Shown here: positions 1 to 10,260 of the stretch, one piece after another | Numbering within the stretch: the stretch's first letter is position 1 | Layout of the letters: each line of letters starts with the position of its first letter | Assembly (NCBI GenBank): GCA_033557685.1 | Contig: JAWQRN010000472.1 | Coordinates: 1 to 29,160 of the forward strand | From: Sperchopsis tessellata | Lineage: Eukaryota; Arthropoda; Insecta; Coleoptera; Hydrophilidae | Length of the DNA: 29,160 nucleotides | Direction: 5' to 3' | The notes under the pieces: generated by a model | The model's database searches: none | What the model was told of the DNA's origin: nothing | Seen by the model: only the letters and a program-made list of their open reading frames with translations | Program-made: the position numbers and the translations under genes

Positions 1-80
1 AGTAAATTAACGAAGTTGTGGTTGCCAGTCAGAACAGAGAACATTTGTGTAATGACCTAATAAATTAAAAATAAAACGTA

Positions 81-1175
81 ATGCATAGAAACAAAACAAA
101 TACCATTTTCTTCCACAAAAAAGAATATAAACAAGATCTGAATAGTTACCGTCTTATAAGTCTCAAATCTGTGGCTTATAAGATTCTTACCAACCCAAGC
201 AAAGGGCAAGTTTTCGGAAGGGATATAGCGCCATTGACTACATTCACGCGGTGCGTGAATTGATATCTAGATGTAATGAGTATAATCTGTTACTATCTTC
301 TGTTTTCGTAGACTACGAGAAAGCATTTGACTCGATCAAGACATGTGCAGTTATTGAAGCTTTAGTCAAAAATGGCTTTCCATCGATCATATAGCTAATT
401 AAAAACATCAATGAACAAGTCCCATCAAACGTTAAATTACATCAGGAAAGGGAAATTTTTTGTATTTAAAAAGATGTTAGACAAGGAGACGCCATATCGC
501 CGAATTTGTTCAATGCAGCTTTAGAGTATATGTTCCAGAAATTAAATTGGGGTCAAAAGGACATTAAAGTGAATGGAGAATATCTTTACCATTTGAGATT
601 TGCAGATATTATCGTTTTATTTGCACACACTATCGAAGAGCTCCAAGAAAAAATGATAGATCTAGATTCAGAAAGTAGAAATGTAGGCCTTAGGATGAAT
701 ATTAATAAATCGAAAGTTATGCTAAATGAGCAAGCTATGCCGGCTAGTGAGTACATCGCGGGAACACTTATCGAAACCGTAACATATTACATATAATTGA
801 ACCAGCTCATAACGATGAAGAGATATTTCTTCAGAGATAGCGCGAAAAAAAAAACCATGCATGGAGTACAACTGGACGTCTAAGCAATATATTAATGTCG
901 AAGATGCCTTTGTGTTCGAAAAGCAGGGATTTCGATCAATATGTTTTATCGATGATGACGTATGCTAATGCATATGCATATACAGAAGATCCAAACAACG
1001 CAAATAAGTATTGAGAGATACATGATAGGTTTGATAATTAGTGATAGAAGAAGCTGTGCATTGATAAGCAGTCAGACTAAGATCAGAGATGTTATGAGTA
1101 CAGTAAGACGCACATGTCGATCTGGCGATTTAACGTATTAAGCCCAAGTTTTCTTCAGGACTCGACTTGATCCCT
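81..1175 (+). mobile_element. RTE-type LINE relic, reverse transcriptase part (5'-truncated)
   Basis: Remnant of a non-LTR retrotransposon polyprotein; intact relatives nick DNA and reverse-transcribe their own RNA. Seen: an early RT block near 105-220 (YKQDLNSYRLISLKSVAYKI), then VFVDYEKAFDSI at about 303-338, and an open stretch at 506-796 with YHLRFADIIVLFA followed by GLRMNINKSKVM. The catalytic box that should read FADD is FADI, so the second aspartate is lost. The frame is broken by shifts and stops, for example near 390. Weak C-terminal similarity continues to about 1150 (SQTKIRDVMSTVRR). The order of motifs and the LRFAD...KSKVM spacing fit the RTE clade; another closely related clade is possible. 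No endonuclease domain is visible upstream, so the copy is truncated or the window edge hides it. The RTE-like tail at 2729-2965 may be its 3' end. Confidence 0.8.
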
Positions 1176-1189
1176 AGGTTTCTACTTAG

Positions 1190-2728
1190 AGATTGTCATT
1201 TGTTGCTTTCGTTTTCAAATTGTGTTTGAGAAATAATTCCTTTCCGGAAGTATGAAAACAGTCTAGGATTATACCTATACATAAGACAGGTTATGTTCAT
1301 TATATCAAGAACTATAGACCTATTTCCATACTTTCTAATTTCTCTAAGGTCTTTGAATCCGTCATCTAATCCTTTATTTATCACCAGGTTCAAGATCGGA
1401 TGTCTGCCTACCAGCACGGTTTCATGCAAAATAGATCAACTACAACAAAACTTATGTTCCTATACCCAATTTATCTCTTGGGTTGTTGACGGCGGAGGTC
1501 AGGTGGATGCCATTTATACCGACTTTTCGAAGGCTTTCTGCCGTGTTGCTCATTGTAATCTACTCTCCAAATTAATTCAATGGGATTTTCAACGGCTTTC
1601 GTTAATCTCTTCAGATCATACTTATTGAATCGTCAATTATCTATCAGCCATCACGGTTTTAGTGCGCTACCTTTCACAGCTATATCTGGTATCCCCCAGG
1701 GTTCTATCCTAGGCCCATTGTTATTTATTTTCTTCATAAATTATATACAGGATTTTATTCCCAACAGGTCTGTTCTATTTGATGATGACCTAAATGCATG
1801 GTCTCAATCTTCAATCTGGCCATTATTGCGCAGTGGTGTGAGGTGAATTGTTTGCAGCTTAATATCTGGAAATGTAAAGTTATGTGCTTCACTCGTAGAC
1901 AATCTCCCATCAGACACATTATAATATCAATGGTGCTCTTCTGGAGTTAGTATCATCAGATATTTTGAAGCAAAATTAACATTCTGCCCCCACATACTTG
2001 ATTTATCTTCATCTACTACTCATATGCTTGGCTTCTTAATAAGAATGGCTCGAGAATTTGTGTACTTGCTCTCCCTGAGCAGTATTTTCTATGCTTTCGT
2101 CCATTCCAAATTGGAATACTGTTCGATTATTTGGTCTCCTTCTTCGCAGATATATATTGATCTGCTCGAGTCTATTCACAGAAAATTTTTAAAATTTATC
2201 CATTATAAGCGTTTTGGGGTACATCACCCCCAGGACATTCCCTTGAATCTTTTGGAGCCTTTCTCTATGTTGTCACTTTCTGCTCGTCGAAGTATGACAG
2301 AAATAGAATTTCTATTCAAGTTTGTCAACTACTACTTTGATGACTTTACCTTCCTGTCTATGGTTTGTTTTCAGATACCTAACTTGGAAACAAGACGGTA
2401 CAGAAATTTCCTTTTAGCCAGGCAAGATGTAATCACCTAATCTCCTTTGAATCATATATGCAACATGTTCCATAGAGTGCAGGATTGTGTGGATATTTTT
2501 TCAGCCAGCGTCGTTCAATTGACCAACAGTCTGCCACTGTTCTTGACATGAGTTTATGTTGTTTTCATACATGTGGATTCTAGAATATGTTTAAATTAGG
2601 ACTGTATTCCTTGTACATTGTGTTTCCATCTATTTTTTATATGAGCTGTTGTTTTCGCTATAACGTTGTTATTTTACCTACTCTGTAATTGTCTAATGTT
2701 GGGTAATGTAGTTAAATAAATAAATAAT
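1190..2728 (+). mobile_element. Jockey-group LINE relic with RT domain and A-rich tail
   Basis: Remnant of a Jockey/I-group non-LTR retrotransposon. In order, across shifting frames: an RT start reading NYRPIS-like near 1300-1330; YTDFSKAFCRVAH at about 1516-1555; SGIPQGSILGPLLFIFFINY at about 1686-1745; FDDDLNAWSQ at about 1779-1808, where the usual FADD has become FDDD; and a thumb/C-terminal region open at 2024-2440 (LGFLIRMAREF, FVHSKLEYCSIIWSPSS, RKFLKFIHYKRFG). The region ends in a TAAATAAATAAAT tail at about 2713-2726, as expected for LINE 3' ends. No endonuclease is seen, so it is 5'-truncated. It sits between two RTE-like segments of the same orientation, which suggests it landed inside an RTE copy. 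The left boundary is approximate. Confidence 0.85.
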
Positions 2729-2965
2729 GGAAATGTGCGGGATATCTTGGAAGGCGAGCAGATCATTAATATTCCAAGGAATTAACTGTGTGTGAGTCGA
2801 GAGATAACATAAACCAAGATGAAGACCAAATGACAGATTTGCAGAGAATTCAAAAAATGTTTAGGAGTGACGTGGATGAGAAGAACGCACAACCGTGGTG
2901 AGTGGAAGGAACTTGAAGAGGTCTTCGTCCAGCAGTGGATGAATAATGGCTGATTATGATGATGG
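2729..2965 (+). mobile_element. RTE-type LINE 3' end
   Basis: Frames here give DLQRIQKMFRSDV then RGEWKELEEVFVQQWMNNG and a stop at about 2950, which matches the usual C-terminus of insect RTE polyproteins, followed by the short TGATGATGG-type repeat expected at RTE 3' ends. It continues the orientation of the RTE relic at 81-1175 and starts exactly after the A-rich tail of the intervening Jockey-group element, so I read it as the displaced 3' end of that copy. An independent RTE fragment is the alternative. Confidence 0.65.
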
Positions 2966-2977
2966 TGATCTATGTAA

Positions 2978-3611
2978 TTTAATTGGAAGATAGTTGTAGA
3001 GATCTATTACTACAAATTGTGGTGATTTTTGGTTCAAAAAATTAAAACAAAAAATGTTTTGTGATTAACGTTTTCGAAAATATATTAATTCTCATCAGAT
3101 CTTGATTCTGAAAATTAACAAACACCAGACCAACTTACAAACATAAGAAATCTGCAGACTTACATGTAACTTCATAAAGATATGAACACATACTAAATTA
3201 ATACAACATGGAATCGAAAAATTACCAATACGAAATACAAAAAATTTTAAAAATATGACTTGCAAGTAAAAGGAACAAAACAAATCTGATCAATAAATAA
3301 AACAATACTAAGTTAAAACTATAAAACAAAAAGCACATAATGTATAGAACAAAAAACGAGCAACAAATAACCAAACGAATGAAATGTCATAATGAAAAAG
3401 AAAAATACCAAACCAAAAAACAAAATATCTAACTTGTAATGCTAGGTCAAAAAATAATAAAACAAGTCTTCAAGTGAGCCACGTAAGGAATTTATGCTGC
3501 CGAAAAAAGAGAATAGCAGCAGATAACCTTTTCATTCAAATTCTCAACAGAACCTTCCCTCAAAGATAAACAATTTTCCAAATTCTCAGCAATGGAAAGT
3601 TTTCTACCCTT
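2978..3611 (-). mobile_element. Penelope-like element 3' end, inverted arm of a head-to-head pair
   Basis: On the minus strand this begins in the end of the GIY-YIG coding region (KLSIAENLE, about 3570-3608) and runs through a T-rich 3' untranslated region that is closely similar to the PLE copies at 3612-4222 and 21769-22565. The shared end reads GAACCAAAAATCACC... and then CTTCCAATTAA near 2978-3020. It contains a hammerhead-like motif at 3063-3098. It is severely 5'-truncated and meets the opposite-strand copy at about 3611-3614. The apparent hydrophobic frame at 3095-3283 is only T-rich untranslated sequence. Confidence 0.8.
3063..3098 (-). other. Hammerhead-ribozyme-like motif in PLE tail
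   Basis: The minus strand reads CTGATGA, a short AT-rich potential stem (GAA...TTC), then CGAAAACG and ATC. CUGAUGA and GAAA around a small stem II are the catalytic core of hammerhead ribozymes, which are known in Penelope-like element terminal repeats. Stem III is not clear here, so activity is doubtful. Confidence 0.4.
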
Positions 3612-4222
3612 CCACACCAGTTGCATAAGGAGGTGCGTACCTACATCAAACTTTGCTGGGCACATGAATAGCGAGCACCACTCCTTTGATCCAGCTACGT
3701 ATCTCCATTTTTATCCGAAGGGTGGAAAACTTTCCATTGCTGAGAATTTGGCAATTTATTTATCTTTGAGGGAGGGTTCCGGGTTGAATAAACAGGTTAA
3801 CTGCTTCCATTCCCGTTTTTTCAGCAGCATAACTTTCCTTAGGAACCTCACTTGAATACTGTTTTATTATGTTTTTTGACCTAGCATTGCCAGTTAGATA
3901 TTGTGTTTTCTTTTGTTTGGTTTGTTTCTTTGTCTTTATGATGTTTCGTTCGTTTGTTTATTTGTTGCACGTTATTTGTTCTATACATTTTGTGCTATTT
4001 TATAGTTTTAAGTTGGTAATGTTTTATTTATTGATCCTGTACCTTTCACTTGCAAGTCATATTTTTTCATGTTGTATTAATTTAACATGTGTTTATATCT
4101 CTGTGATATTACATGTAAGTCTGCAGATTTTTTTTGTATAGTTTTTCTGATGTATGTTAATTTGCAGACTCAAGATCTGATGATTTTTTTTTAATTTTGT
4201 GAACCAAAAACCACCCCTTTTT
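3612..4222 (+). mobile_element. Penelope-like element 3' end with GIY-YIG remnant
   Basis: The open frame at 3592-3855 mixes two copies: its first residues come from the opposite-strand PLE, and from about 3614 it reads SCIRRCVPTSNFAGHMNSEH, YLHFYPKGGKLSIAENLA, the last third of a PLE GIY-YIG endonuclease. The catalytic N-terminal half (GIY, YIG and the arginine helix) is missing. Downstream the T-rich 3' untranslated region matches the other two PLE copies up to GTGAACCAAAAACCACC at about 4200-4217. The frame at 3869-4141 looks membrane-like only because the DNA is T-rich. The final 40 or so bases present in the copy at 21769-22565 are absent or diverged, and its hammerhead-like motif is degraded. 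Confidence 0.82.
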
Positions 4223-4573
4223 ACATGATATATGTAATTAAAATTTTTTATTCAAGCATTTATTTTTAGTGGCCCTTTATATACCTAGTTGAGTCACTGA
4301 TATAGTAGTTGTAGGAGTGTCATGATTTAAATAATATGACATTTAGAGTATAAATTTGGTATAATTATGATTGTCCTCATATATAATATTTTTAATTGTA
4401 ATTATTTGCAAAAACGTGTGTTAATTTAGTCGTACAAATATGAATTGTTAATTATAATTTACGGTAATGATAAAACATTTTTTAACATAGAATCATATTA
4501 AACTAAAATAAAGTTTACTTTACTTCTAAACCTGCTGATTTCTAAATTCTTAAAACAGATAGATTTGTGCAAC

Positions 4574-4605
<32 letters not shown>

Positions 4606-5310
4606 TTTAGAGATACGTTGTAAGGCCCTTTAAGCTTTTATCCTTCTGATTACAAAGAAATATCTATAAGTGGCACATATCGAAAATAAACACTCTCGTA
4701 CGGTATCGCTCTCGCCACAAGCTTTTCAAGTAACAAGAAGAAATCCCCTGGAATCCTATTTTGCGGGATAAAAACGCAGTGTTGACAGCGACAAATGGCC
4801 GTTTATCAAATATCTATTAGTCGTCACTGGGCGGTAGTAAGAACAAGAACCATTCAATGTCGCTCCTAACACCGCTCAGCACCAATCTCCAATAAGCTGA
4901 AATCACGTCATGAAAGCACAACCACTACCAGGCGATAAGATCTACATTCTGTTTTACACAAGCCTTCCTCTACGCAACGCTGCTTTCAATAACGCCACAA
5001 TTAGTGATTCGTTCCATCACCCCCCTCATAACAAGTGCCGGCCGTATTGTTTTATTCTAGAGAAAGAAAGGTTTAAATATTCACAGAATGCTGTTTGCCA
5101 GAGGTCATATATTGGATTTTCATGGTCCGAAGGTTCATTTCAGTCGAAAGAATTTATTAAGCCACTTGTTTAATTAAAATAAAAAATCTAACCCCGTCCA
5201 CATTTTTGGAGAGTTTAATTCTCTATTCTGTTTTGATCCGGTGTATTGTCGTTATTTCTTTACCATTTGTTTTCGGCTTCTTGAAAACAAGATTTTTTTC
5301 GATTTGGTCT
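4223..5310. other. No gene recognised; AT-rich then unique-looking sequence
   Basis: From 4223 to about 4620 the DNA is very AT-rich and includes a TA microsatellite. From about 4620 to 5175 composition is more balanced and includes an open stretch at 4910-5173 with no motif I recognise and no LINE or transposon signature. This may be old unique DNA. No promoter, splice structure or RNA gene could be supported. Confidence 0.5.
4579..4605. repeat. (TA)n microsatellite
   Basis: Uninterrupted TA dinucleotide run of about 13 units. Confidence 0.9.
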
Positions 5311-5865
5311 GTTTGTTTACATATACGTACGTTGCAGTACGAATATTTTTAATTATTAGAAACAACAACATATGATGCAGAAGAAGATGCTGGAAGCGAA
5401 ACTATGCGCCAGATGCATTTATGAGTTCCACTAATCTTCAGTGACACTGAGTTCCACTTATGCACTCCGAACACGTACTGCACAATAAGCGTTGTTTCGT
5501 ATATATGCTTAGAGTCTAAGTCTGGTTGACGACGAGAGGTAAGCATCAATATGCGAGTTGCATCGGACGAAATTGATACTTTATTTACAACATTTATCTA
5601 CACATAGTATTTAACTATCGTAAGAATTGATATTATTATGCTTCAATGGTGTCAGGTTATATAGAAAGGCCCGACATCGAAATGTCGGTAGGAGACAACT
5701 GCGAGTTAGTTACATATACGTACGTTACAGTATTTTCTGCATCATAAAATGTTGTTTTTAATAATTAAAAATATTCGTGCTGCAACGTACGTATACGTAA
5801 ACAAACACTCGGTTGTCTCCTACTGTCCATTCTATATAACCTGACACCATTGAAGCATAATAATA
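5311..5865. repeat. Foldback structure with nested inverted repeats
   Basis: Two inverted-repeat pairs are visible. The first is a perfect 35-bp pair, 5631-5665 against 5831-5865 (sequence contains CTTCAATGGTGTCAGG). Inside it, TAGGAGACAAC at about 5689 pairs with GTTGTCTCCTA at about 5812, and the ACGTACGTT blocks near 5716 and 5788 pair too, making a palindrome centred near 5748. The second pair is 5311-5382 against 5733-5806, about 72 bp and near-identical, with ACATATACGTACGTTGCAG at its left end. A small hairpin, CCGACAT-cgaa-ATGTCGG, lies at about 5671-5688. No protein is encoded. This resembles a non-autonomous foldback/MITE-type element that has been rearranged; the family is unknown. 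Confidence 0.8.
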
Positions 5866-6233
5866 TGAAGTTAACAACATTTATTCTCTGATGCTGCTAC
5901 ATTATGTTCCTCATAATTTCATTATCCCAACCTTGTCATTAGTTTTGTATTCCATTAGTTATTTTTCTAGATTTATTGATTATGTACGTACCGATACTTC
6001 TATTATTTTTAATAAATCGGTAATGGTGTTATTTCCAAATGTTTACCGAATTATCAAAAATAAGTGATTCTTATTCCGAAAATTCTGTAGGCGTATTGCC
6101 AGCAATTCCTTCGACACCTACTACGTTAACAAAGAAAAATTTTTTTTTCTAATAATGATGAAAACCGAAGTATCCCATGAAAAACCAACCATCGAAAAAA
6201 AACTAAAAATCTAAATAAATTCGTCAAAAAAGA
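5866..6233. other. No gene recognised
   Basis: AT-rich sequence. Some of it may belong to the hAT relic that follows, since low-complexity lysine-rich frames lead into it, but no motif supports that. Confidence 0.4.
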
Positions 6234-6258
6234 ATCGACATATTTTCAAGAAAAAAAA

Positions 6259-6429
6259 AGTAATGGAAAATATCTACAAATGGCATACGACTTCCTAATG
6301 ACTACTTGACTAGCAAGTGAGGAATATGAGAGAGCTTTTACTTCGGCAGGATTATTTTGTACAAAAATTAGGTCGATAATAAAAAACTAAAATTTAGATA
6401 AATTTTGCTTTTTGCGTGCTAAGTTTTAA
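6259..6429 (+). mobile_element. hAT transposase C-terminal (dimerisation) relic
   Basis: One reading frame runs for about 57 codons with two stops: SNGKYLQMAYDFLMTT, then LASEEYERAFTSAGLFCTK, IRSIIKN and LDKFCFLRAKF. This matches the hAT C-terminal dimerisation region, where the family pattern is 'ASSERVFSTAG...T..R..L....(L)..L.FL+'. The SER core reads EYER here. Only this domain remains; the catalytic DDE part is not visible upstream. Orientation is plus. It is from a different hAT lineage than the relics at 16730 and 18069. Confidence 0.8.
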
Positions 6430-6551
6430 AAAAGAGGTGGAAAATAGAAAATATTGGTTTTGCTGGAATGAGAAAAGGGAGTAGCTTGAACCAAAAAATT
6501 AGAACACATTGATGACGAATTTGGAAATGATAATGGTAAGTCCTACAAATA

Positions 6552-6720
6552 GTATTTTGGAATTTGGCAGGCGTGAAGAATAAGGATGACAATTTTTGGG
6601 ACTACATAATTAGCTTTGAGGTGATTGGTATGATGGAAGCTTGAATAGAAGAGAAAAATTGAAAGGAGTGCCAATATGCGTAAAAGGAACATTAAAGGAG
6701 ACTAGTTGAATTTAACAGAG
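6552..6720 (+). mobile_element. LINE apurinic-type endonuclease N-terminus, relic
   Basis: A single frame reads VFWNLAGVKNKDDNFWDYII, SFEVIGMMEA, stop, IEEKN, then ECQYA and KEH with stops. 'FWN+AGV...FWDY+..F(D)VI.L.ETW+(E)' is the start of the AP-like endonuclease of a group of insect LINEs; the glutamate in the 'ETW' position reads MEA-stop. The rest of that endonuclease is missing, and the next segment at 6938 begins again inside a different endonuclease, so this is a separate fragment. The clade is not resolved. Confidence 0.65.
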
Positions 6721-6937
6721 GTGCATCTGGCGTTATATTAATAGCAGAATGCACTGCAAAAGTTATTTCAGACCGTGGGCGAGTGATTCATATGTATGTT
6801 TAACGGAATACCACCGCTTCATCAGTGAATCTGCTGCATTCTACTCCTCGCTCTTTTGATCTTAGATTCTGCGGTAGGCAGTTAGCGAGAGTTATTAAAT
6901 ATTTGTGAACTTATACCAAAGTTGAAATTGAGAAATT
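6721..6937. other. No gene recognised
   Basis: Short spacer between two LINE fragments with mixed composition. No motif was found. Confidence 0.35.
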
Positions 6938-7985
6938 AGTCAACGTTTTCCAAGAAACCAAGAAGAAGGGAAAATGACAAGTGATATTGGGAGGATATGT
7001 TCTGTTTTACGATCTGGTGTGATGAGAGATCAGCGGTCAAAAGAAGGAGTGGCCCTGATGATTAAAAAGAAATACATAAAAATGTTGTAGGCATTTACGC
7101 TCCCGAAAACACTAAACCAGAAAATGATAGAGAAGAATTCTATGAAGAACTCCAGAAGGTGATAGAAGAGATACCAAACAACGAAGCAATAATAATAATG
7201 TGTGACTATAACGCAAGCGTTGTAGATGAGGTAATACCAAAATGGCAATGGGGAGCTTATGATACATTTTTGTTCTACAAACCAATTGAGAATGAATAAA
7301 ACATATTTCGATCACAAAGAACAATACACATTCCAGAATACTACATGCAATCGATTTATGATAGATTTCGTTCTAACAAACAAAAAATACATCCACAACA
7401 TGTATTGAAAGTTTGCAGGAAGAACCAATGGGAGACCTGTACCAGAGAAGGATGAGAGAAAAGATCAGGATAAATCGAATAAACGACAATGATAACATAG
7501 ATGATGGCTGATCGAAAATAAAGGTAAATATATTAGAAACTGCCTATGAATATCTAGGGACTAAGACTATCGATAAAAATAGGAAATGGAAAATAAAAAC
7601 TCCATGGTTCACTGTAGAAATACCATCAAAAGAAAAATGCATATCTTAAGTACAGGTCAATCAGTACACATGAAGCCTACCAAAAGTATGAAAAAGTAAG
7701 AACAGAAATCCACGAATTAGTAAGAAAAATAAAAACGGAATACTGGGAGAGATACACATAAAACTTATAATCAGACTTCTATGGTCAGCAAAAACAAATG
7801 TGGAAGTTCATAAGACAGCACATAAGTGACATGAAAGAACTAATAGACTACACACATGTTAAGAAAGAAACATGGTTTCCATATCTTACACAACTATATA
7901 AAAGAGAACAGGGTAGCACATTGCCACATATACCAGACATAACAATAAAGGGAGAAACAGCCATATCAGAAGAAGCCGTAACTGA
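6938..7985 (+). mobile_element. RTE-type LINE relic: endonuclease and linker
   Basis: Reads FQETKKKGK at about 6941-6967, carrying the conserved endonuclease glutamate, then VILGGYVLFYDLV, a stop and a frame change, VGIYAPE at about 7090, EEFYEELQKVIEEIPNNEAI and IIIMCDYNASV at about 7192-7222, where family members have MGDFNA. After several shifts the endonuclease continues to about 7400. The linker follows from about 7525: LETAYEYLGTKTIDKNRKW, TPWFTVEI, and the open stretch 7798-7985 (MWKFIRQHISDMKELIDYTH, then LTQLYKREQGSTLPHIPDIT). The RT domain that should come next is absent; at 7985 the sequence switches to another LINE copy. The endonuclease and the 'TPWF' linker fit the RTE group seen in many insects. 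Confidence 0.75.
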
Positions 7986-7989
7986 GTGT

Positions 7990-10260
7990 GTGTGTATGGA
8001 TGTATTGGAAAGTATGGACTTGGACAGCGGAATGGAAGGGGGGATCAATTTATTGAGTTCTGTCAGAATGAAGAATTCTTAACAACAAACACCTTTTTTA
8101 GTCTACCTAAGCACCGATTATACACATGGCGATCACCCGCAGACAAAGAAGATCACACCGTGAGGAACCAAATTGACTATATACTCATTGAACAAAGGTT
8201 TAGAAATTCCATCAAGTCGGTGAAAATATACCCAGGAACAGACATTGATTCTGACAATAACCCCTTATCTGGCGGTAATAGAAACAAAACTGAAAAAGGT
8301 AAAAAAAAGTAACACCAAAATCAAAGAACGACTTAAACAAAATAGACTGGAAGATACTAAAAATACGGAACAAAGTTTGTCAATCAGCCAATCAGAACTT
8401 AAAGGTACTGTCAGCAAGGAACGCGAGAATTGCAGAGGTAGAGGAGGTGAATGAACAATGGGAAAACATTAGGGAATCGTTGGAAAGGGCAGGTGAAGAT
8501 GTCACAGCCCTCTAATACGAAACACAAACCATGGATGACAGAAGAGATAGTAAAGCTCATGGAAGAACGGAGGGAAAATAAAAGCAAAAATCCAGAAAAA
8601 CACCGAGAGCTTTGTATAGAGATAAGAAGGAGGATAAGAGTGGCAAAGGCAGAATGTATATGTGAGAGGTACACAAAAATATAAACATACCAAAAATAAG
8701 CATAATAGCTTCAACACGCAAACAAAGATCAAATAGTTGGCAGGAACTAGTAGAAGAAGTCAAAAAGGAATTTTGAGGGATGTGAACGGTACCCTCATAC
8801 TCGATATACAGAGGAAAATCGCAAGATGAAGAGAATACATACAGAAACTATTCAATGGGGGCCGATCATATTGAAAGAGGGAGTGCTACATGCTATTAAA
8901 CAATCTAAGGGAGGGAAATCAACAGGTTCAGACGAGATACCTGTAGAAATACTGAAACATTAAAACATTATTTTTGCTGGAACTCTTTAACTCAATTTAC
9001 GCGACTAGCGTGATACCCTGAGAATAGCTTCTCTCAACCTTTGTAGCCATACCTAAGAAAGGTAATGCCTCAGAGTGCTCTGAATATAGGACGATCAGCC
9101 TGATGTTGCTGAAAATTATCCACAATCAAATCTATAGAACTCTGGAAGATGATGTGGGTGTCATTCAATTCGGGTTCAGAAATGGATTCGGAGCAAGGGA
9201 AGCCTTATACGGACTAAACGTACTGCTTCAGAGATGTCTTGATATGAATGTTGACTTATACATATGCTTTATGGACTTTGAAAAGACGTTTGATAAGGTC
9301 CGCCATCAGAAATTACTTGAACTTCTTTGGAAGAAAACTTTAGGTGCTAGAAACATCCGCATAATTAAAAATCTGTACTAAAATCAATCAGCAGAAATTA
9401 GAGTTGACAACAAAACCAGTGGAAAGGTCGAGATATGCAGAGGGGTTAGACAGGGTTGGGTCTTGTCTCCACTGTGTTCAACCTGTATAGTGAGGAGATT
9501 TTTAAAGAGGCCCTGGAAGAAGAGGAAGCAGGGTAGTTATAAACGGCAAGGTGCTAAACAATATGCGCTACGCTGACGACACGTCATTTTAGCAACCAGT
9601 AGAGAAGATCTACAGCTGCTGGTTGATCGTATCAACACTGCATGTAACGAGTGGGTTATGAAGATGAATCTAAAGAAAACAAAGTTTATGATGGTATCAA
9701 AAACCAATGACAACAATGGCAGTTTGAGAGTATCTGACACCGACATTGAAAGAGTGAACACATATAAGTACCTCGGCACTTGGGTAAATAATGACACCAA
9801 CCAAAGAAATTCAAACAAGAATAGAGATGGCATGAAATGCATTCACAAAGAGGAACACATTCTTCTACAATAAAGATCTCTCCCTAAATCTTAGAGTGAG
9901 AGTGCTACGTTGCTATGTCCTTCCCACATTATTATACGGAATTTTGAGATATGGTGCTATTGGAGAATATTGAGGAAATCTAGGATCGACCATGTTATAA
10001 ACGACGAGATGTTGAGGGGGATGGGGAAGGAGTGTGAAGTGCTCCTTATTATTAAGACCAGAAAGCTAAGATATTTCGGACACGTAGTTAGGGGGTCAAA
10101 ATTATAACTTCTACAAGTTATTATGGAGGGAAAAGTTAAAGGAAGATGTCGAACGTCGAAAGACATCATGGCATTGTAATTTGCGAGAATGGTGCGGCTG
10201 CAATTCAACAGAGCTATTTAGAACAGCAGTCAATAAACTAAAGATTACCATAATGATTTC
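7990..10260 (+). mobile_element. RTE-type LINE, near full pol: endonuclease C-part, linker, RT, C-terminus
   Basis: This copy covers the last third of the endonuclease through the 3' end. Endonuclease: YGLGQRNGRGDQFIEFCQ, RLYTWRSPADKE, RNQIDYILIEQRF, TDIDSDNNPL (7990-8275); the SDH histidine reads SDN, a likely inactivating change. Linker: KPWMTEEIVKLMEERRENKS near 8530-8590. RT: FVAIPKKG, the open frame 9103-9381 with FGFRNGFGAREALYGLN and ICFMDFEKTFDKVRHQKL, GVRQG at about 9445, then RYADDT at about 9559-9576, with the catalytic YADD intact but the frame stopping just after it. Thumb: TYKYLGTWVNN at about 9752. C-terminus: LRYFGHVVRGSKL near 10070-10105, then the family's 'GCNSTELFR'-like end near 10195, and a GATGAAGAT-type tail near 10285. 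About 30 codons around 9950 look deleted. Multiple frameshifts make it non-functional. Confidence 0.85.

Noticed and set aside
1196..1429. Minus-strand 77-codon frame
   Set aside because: Antisense of the start of the Jockey-group RT region.
3095..3283. Open frame with hydrophobic, membrane-like translation (minus strand)
   Set aside because: It is T-rich PLE 3' untranslated sequence shared with two other copies in the window; the hydrophobicity follows from base composition.
3869..4141. Open frame rich in F, V and L (plus strand)
   Set aside because: Same T-rich PLE 3' region; no conserved protein signal between copies.
4910..5173. 87-codon frame in unique-looking DNA
   Set aside because: No recognisable motif, codon pattern or splice context; kept only as a note on the region, not as a gene.
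7030..7324. Two overlapping minus-strand hydrophobic frames
   Set aside because: Antisense of the RTE endonuclease domain, which has clear motifs on the plus strand.
8411..8763. Overlapping minus-strand frames rich in F, L and S
   Set aside because: Antisense of the lysine-rich linker of the plus-strand RTE element.
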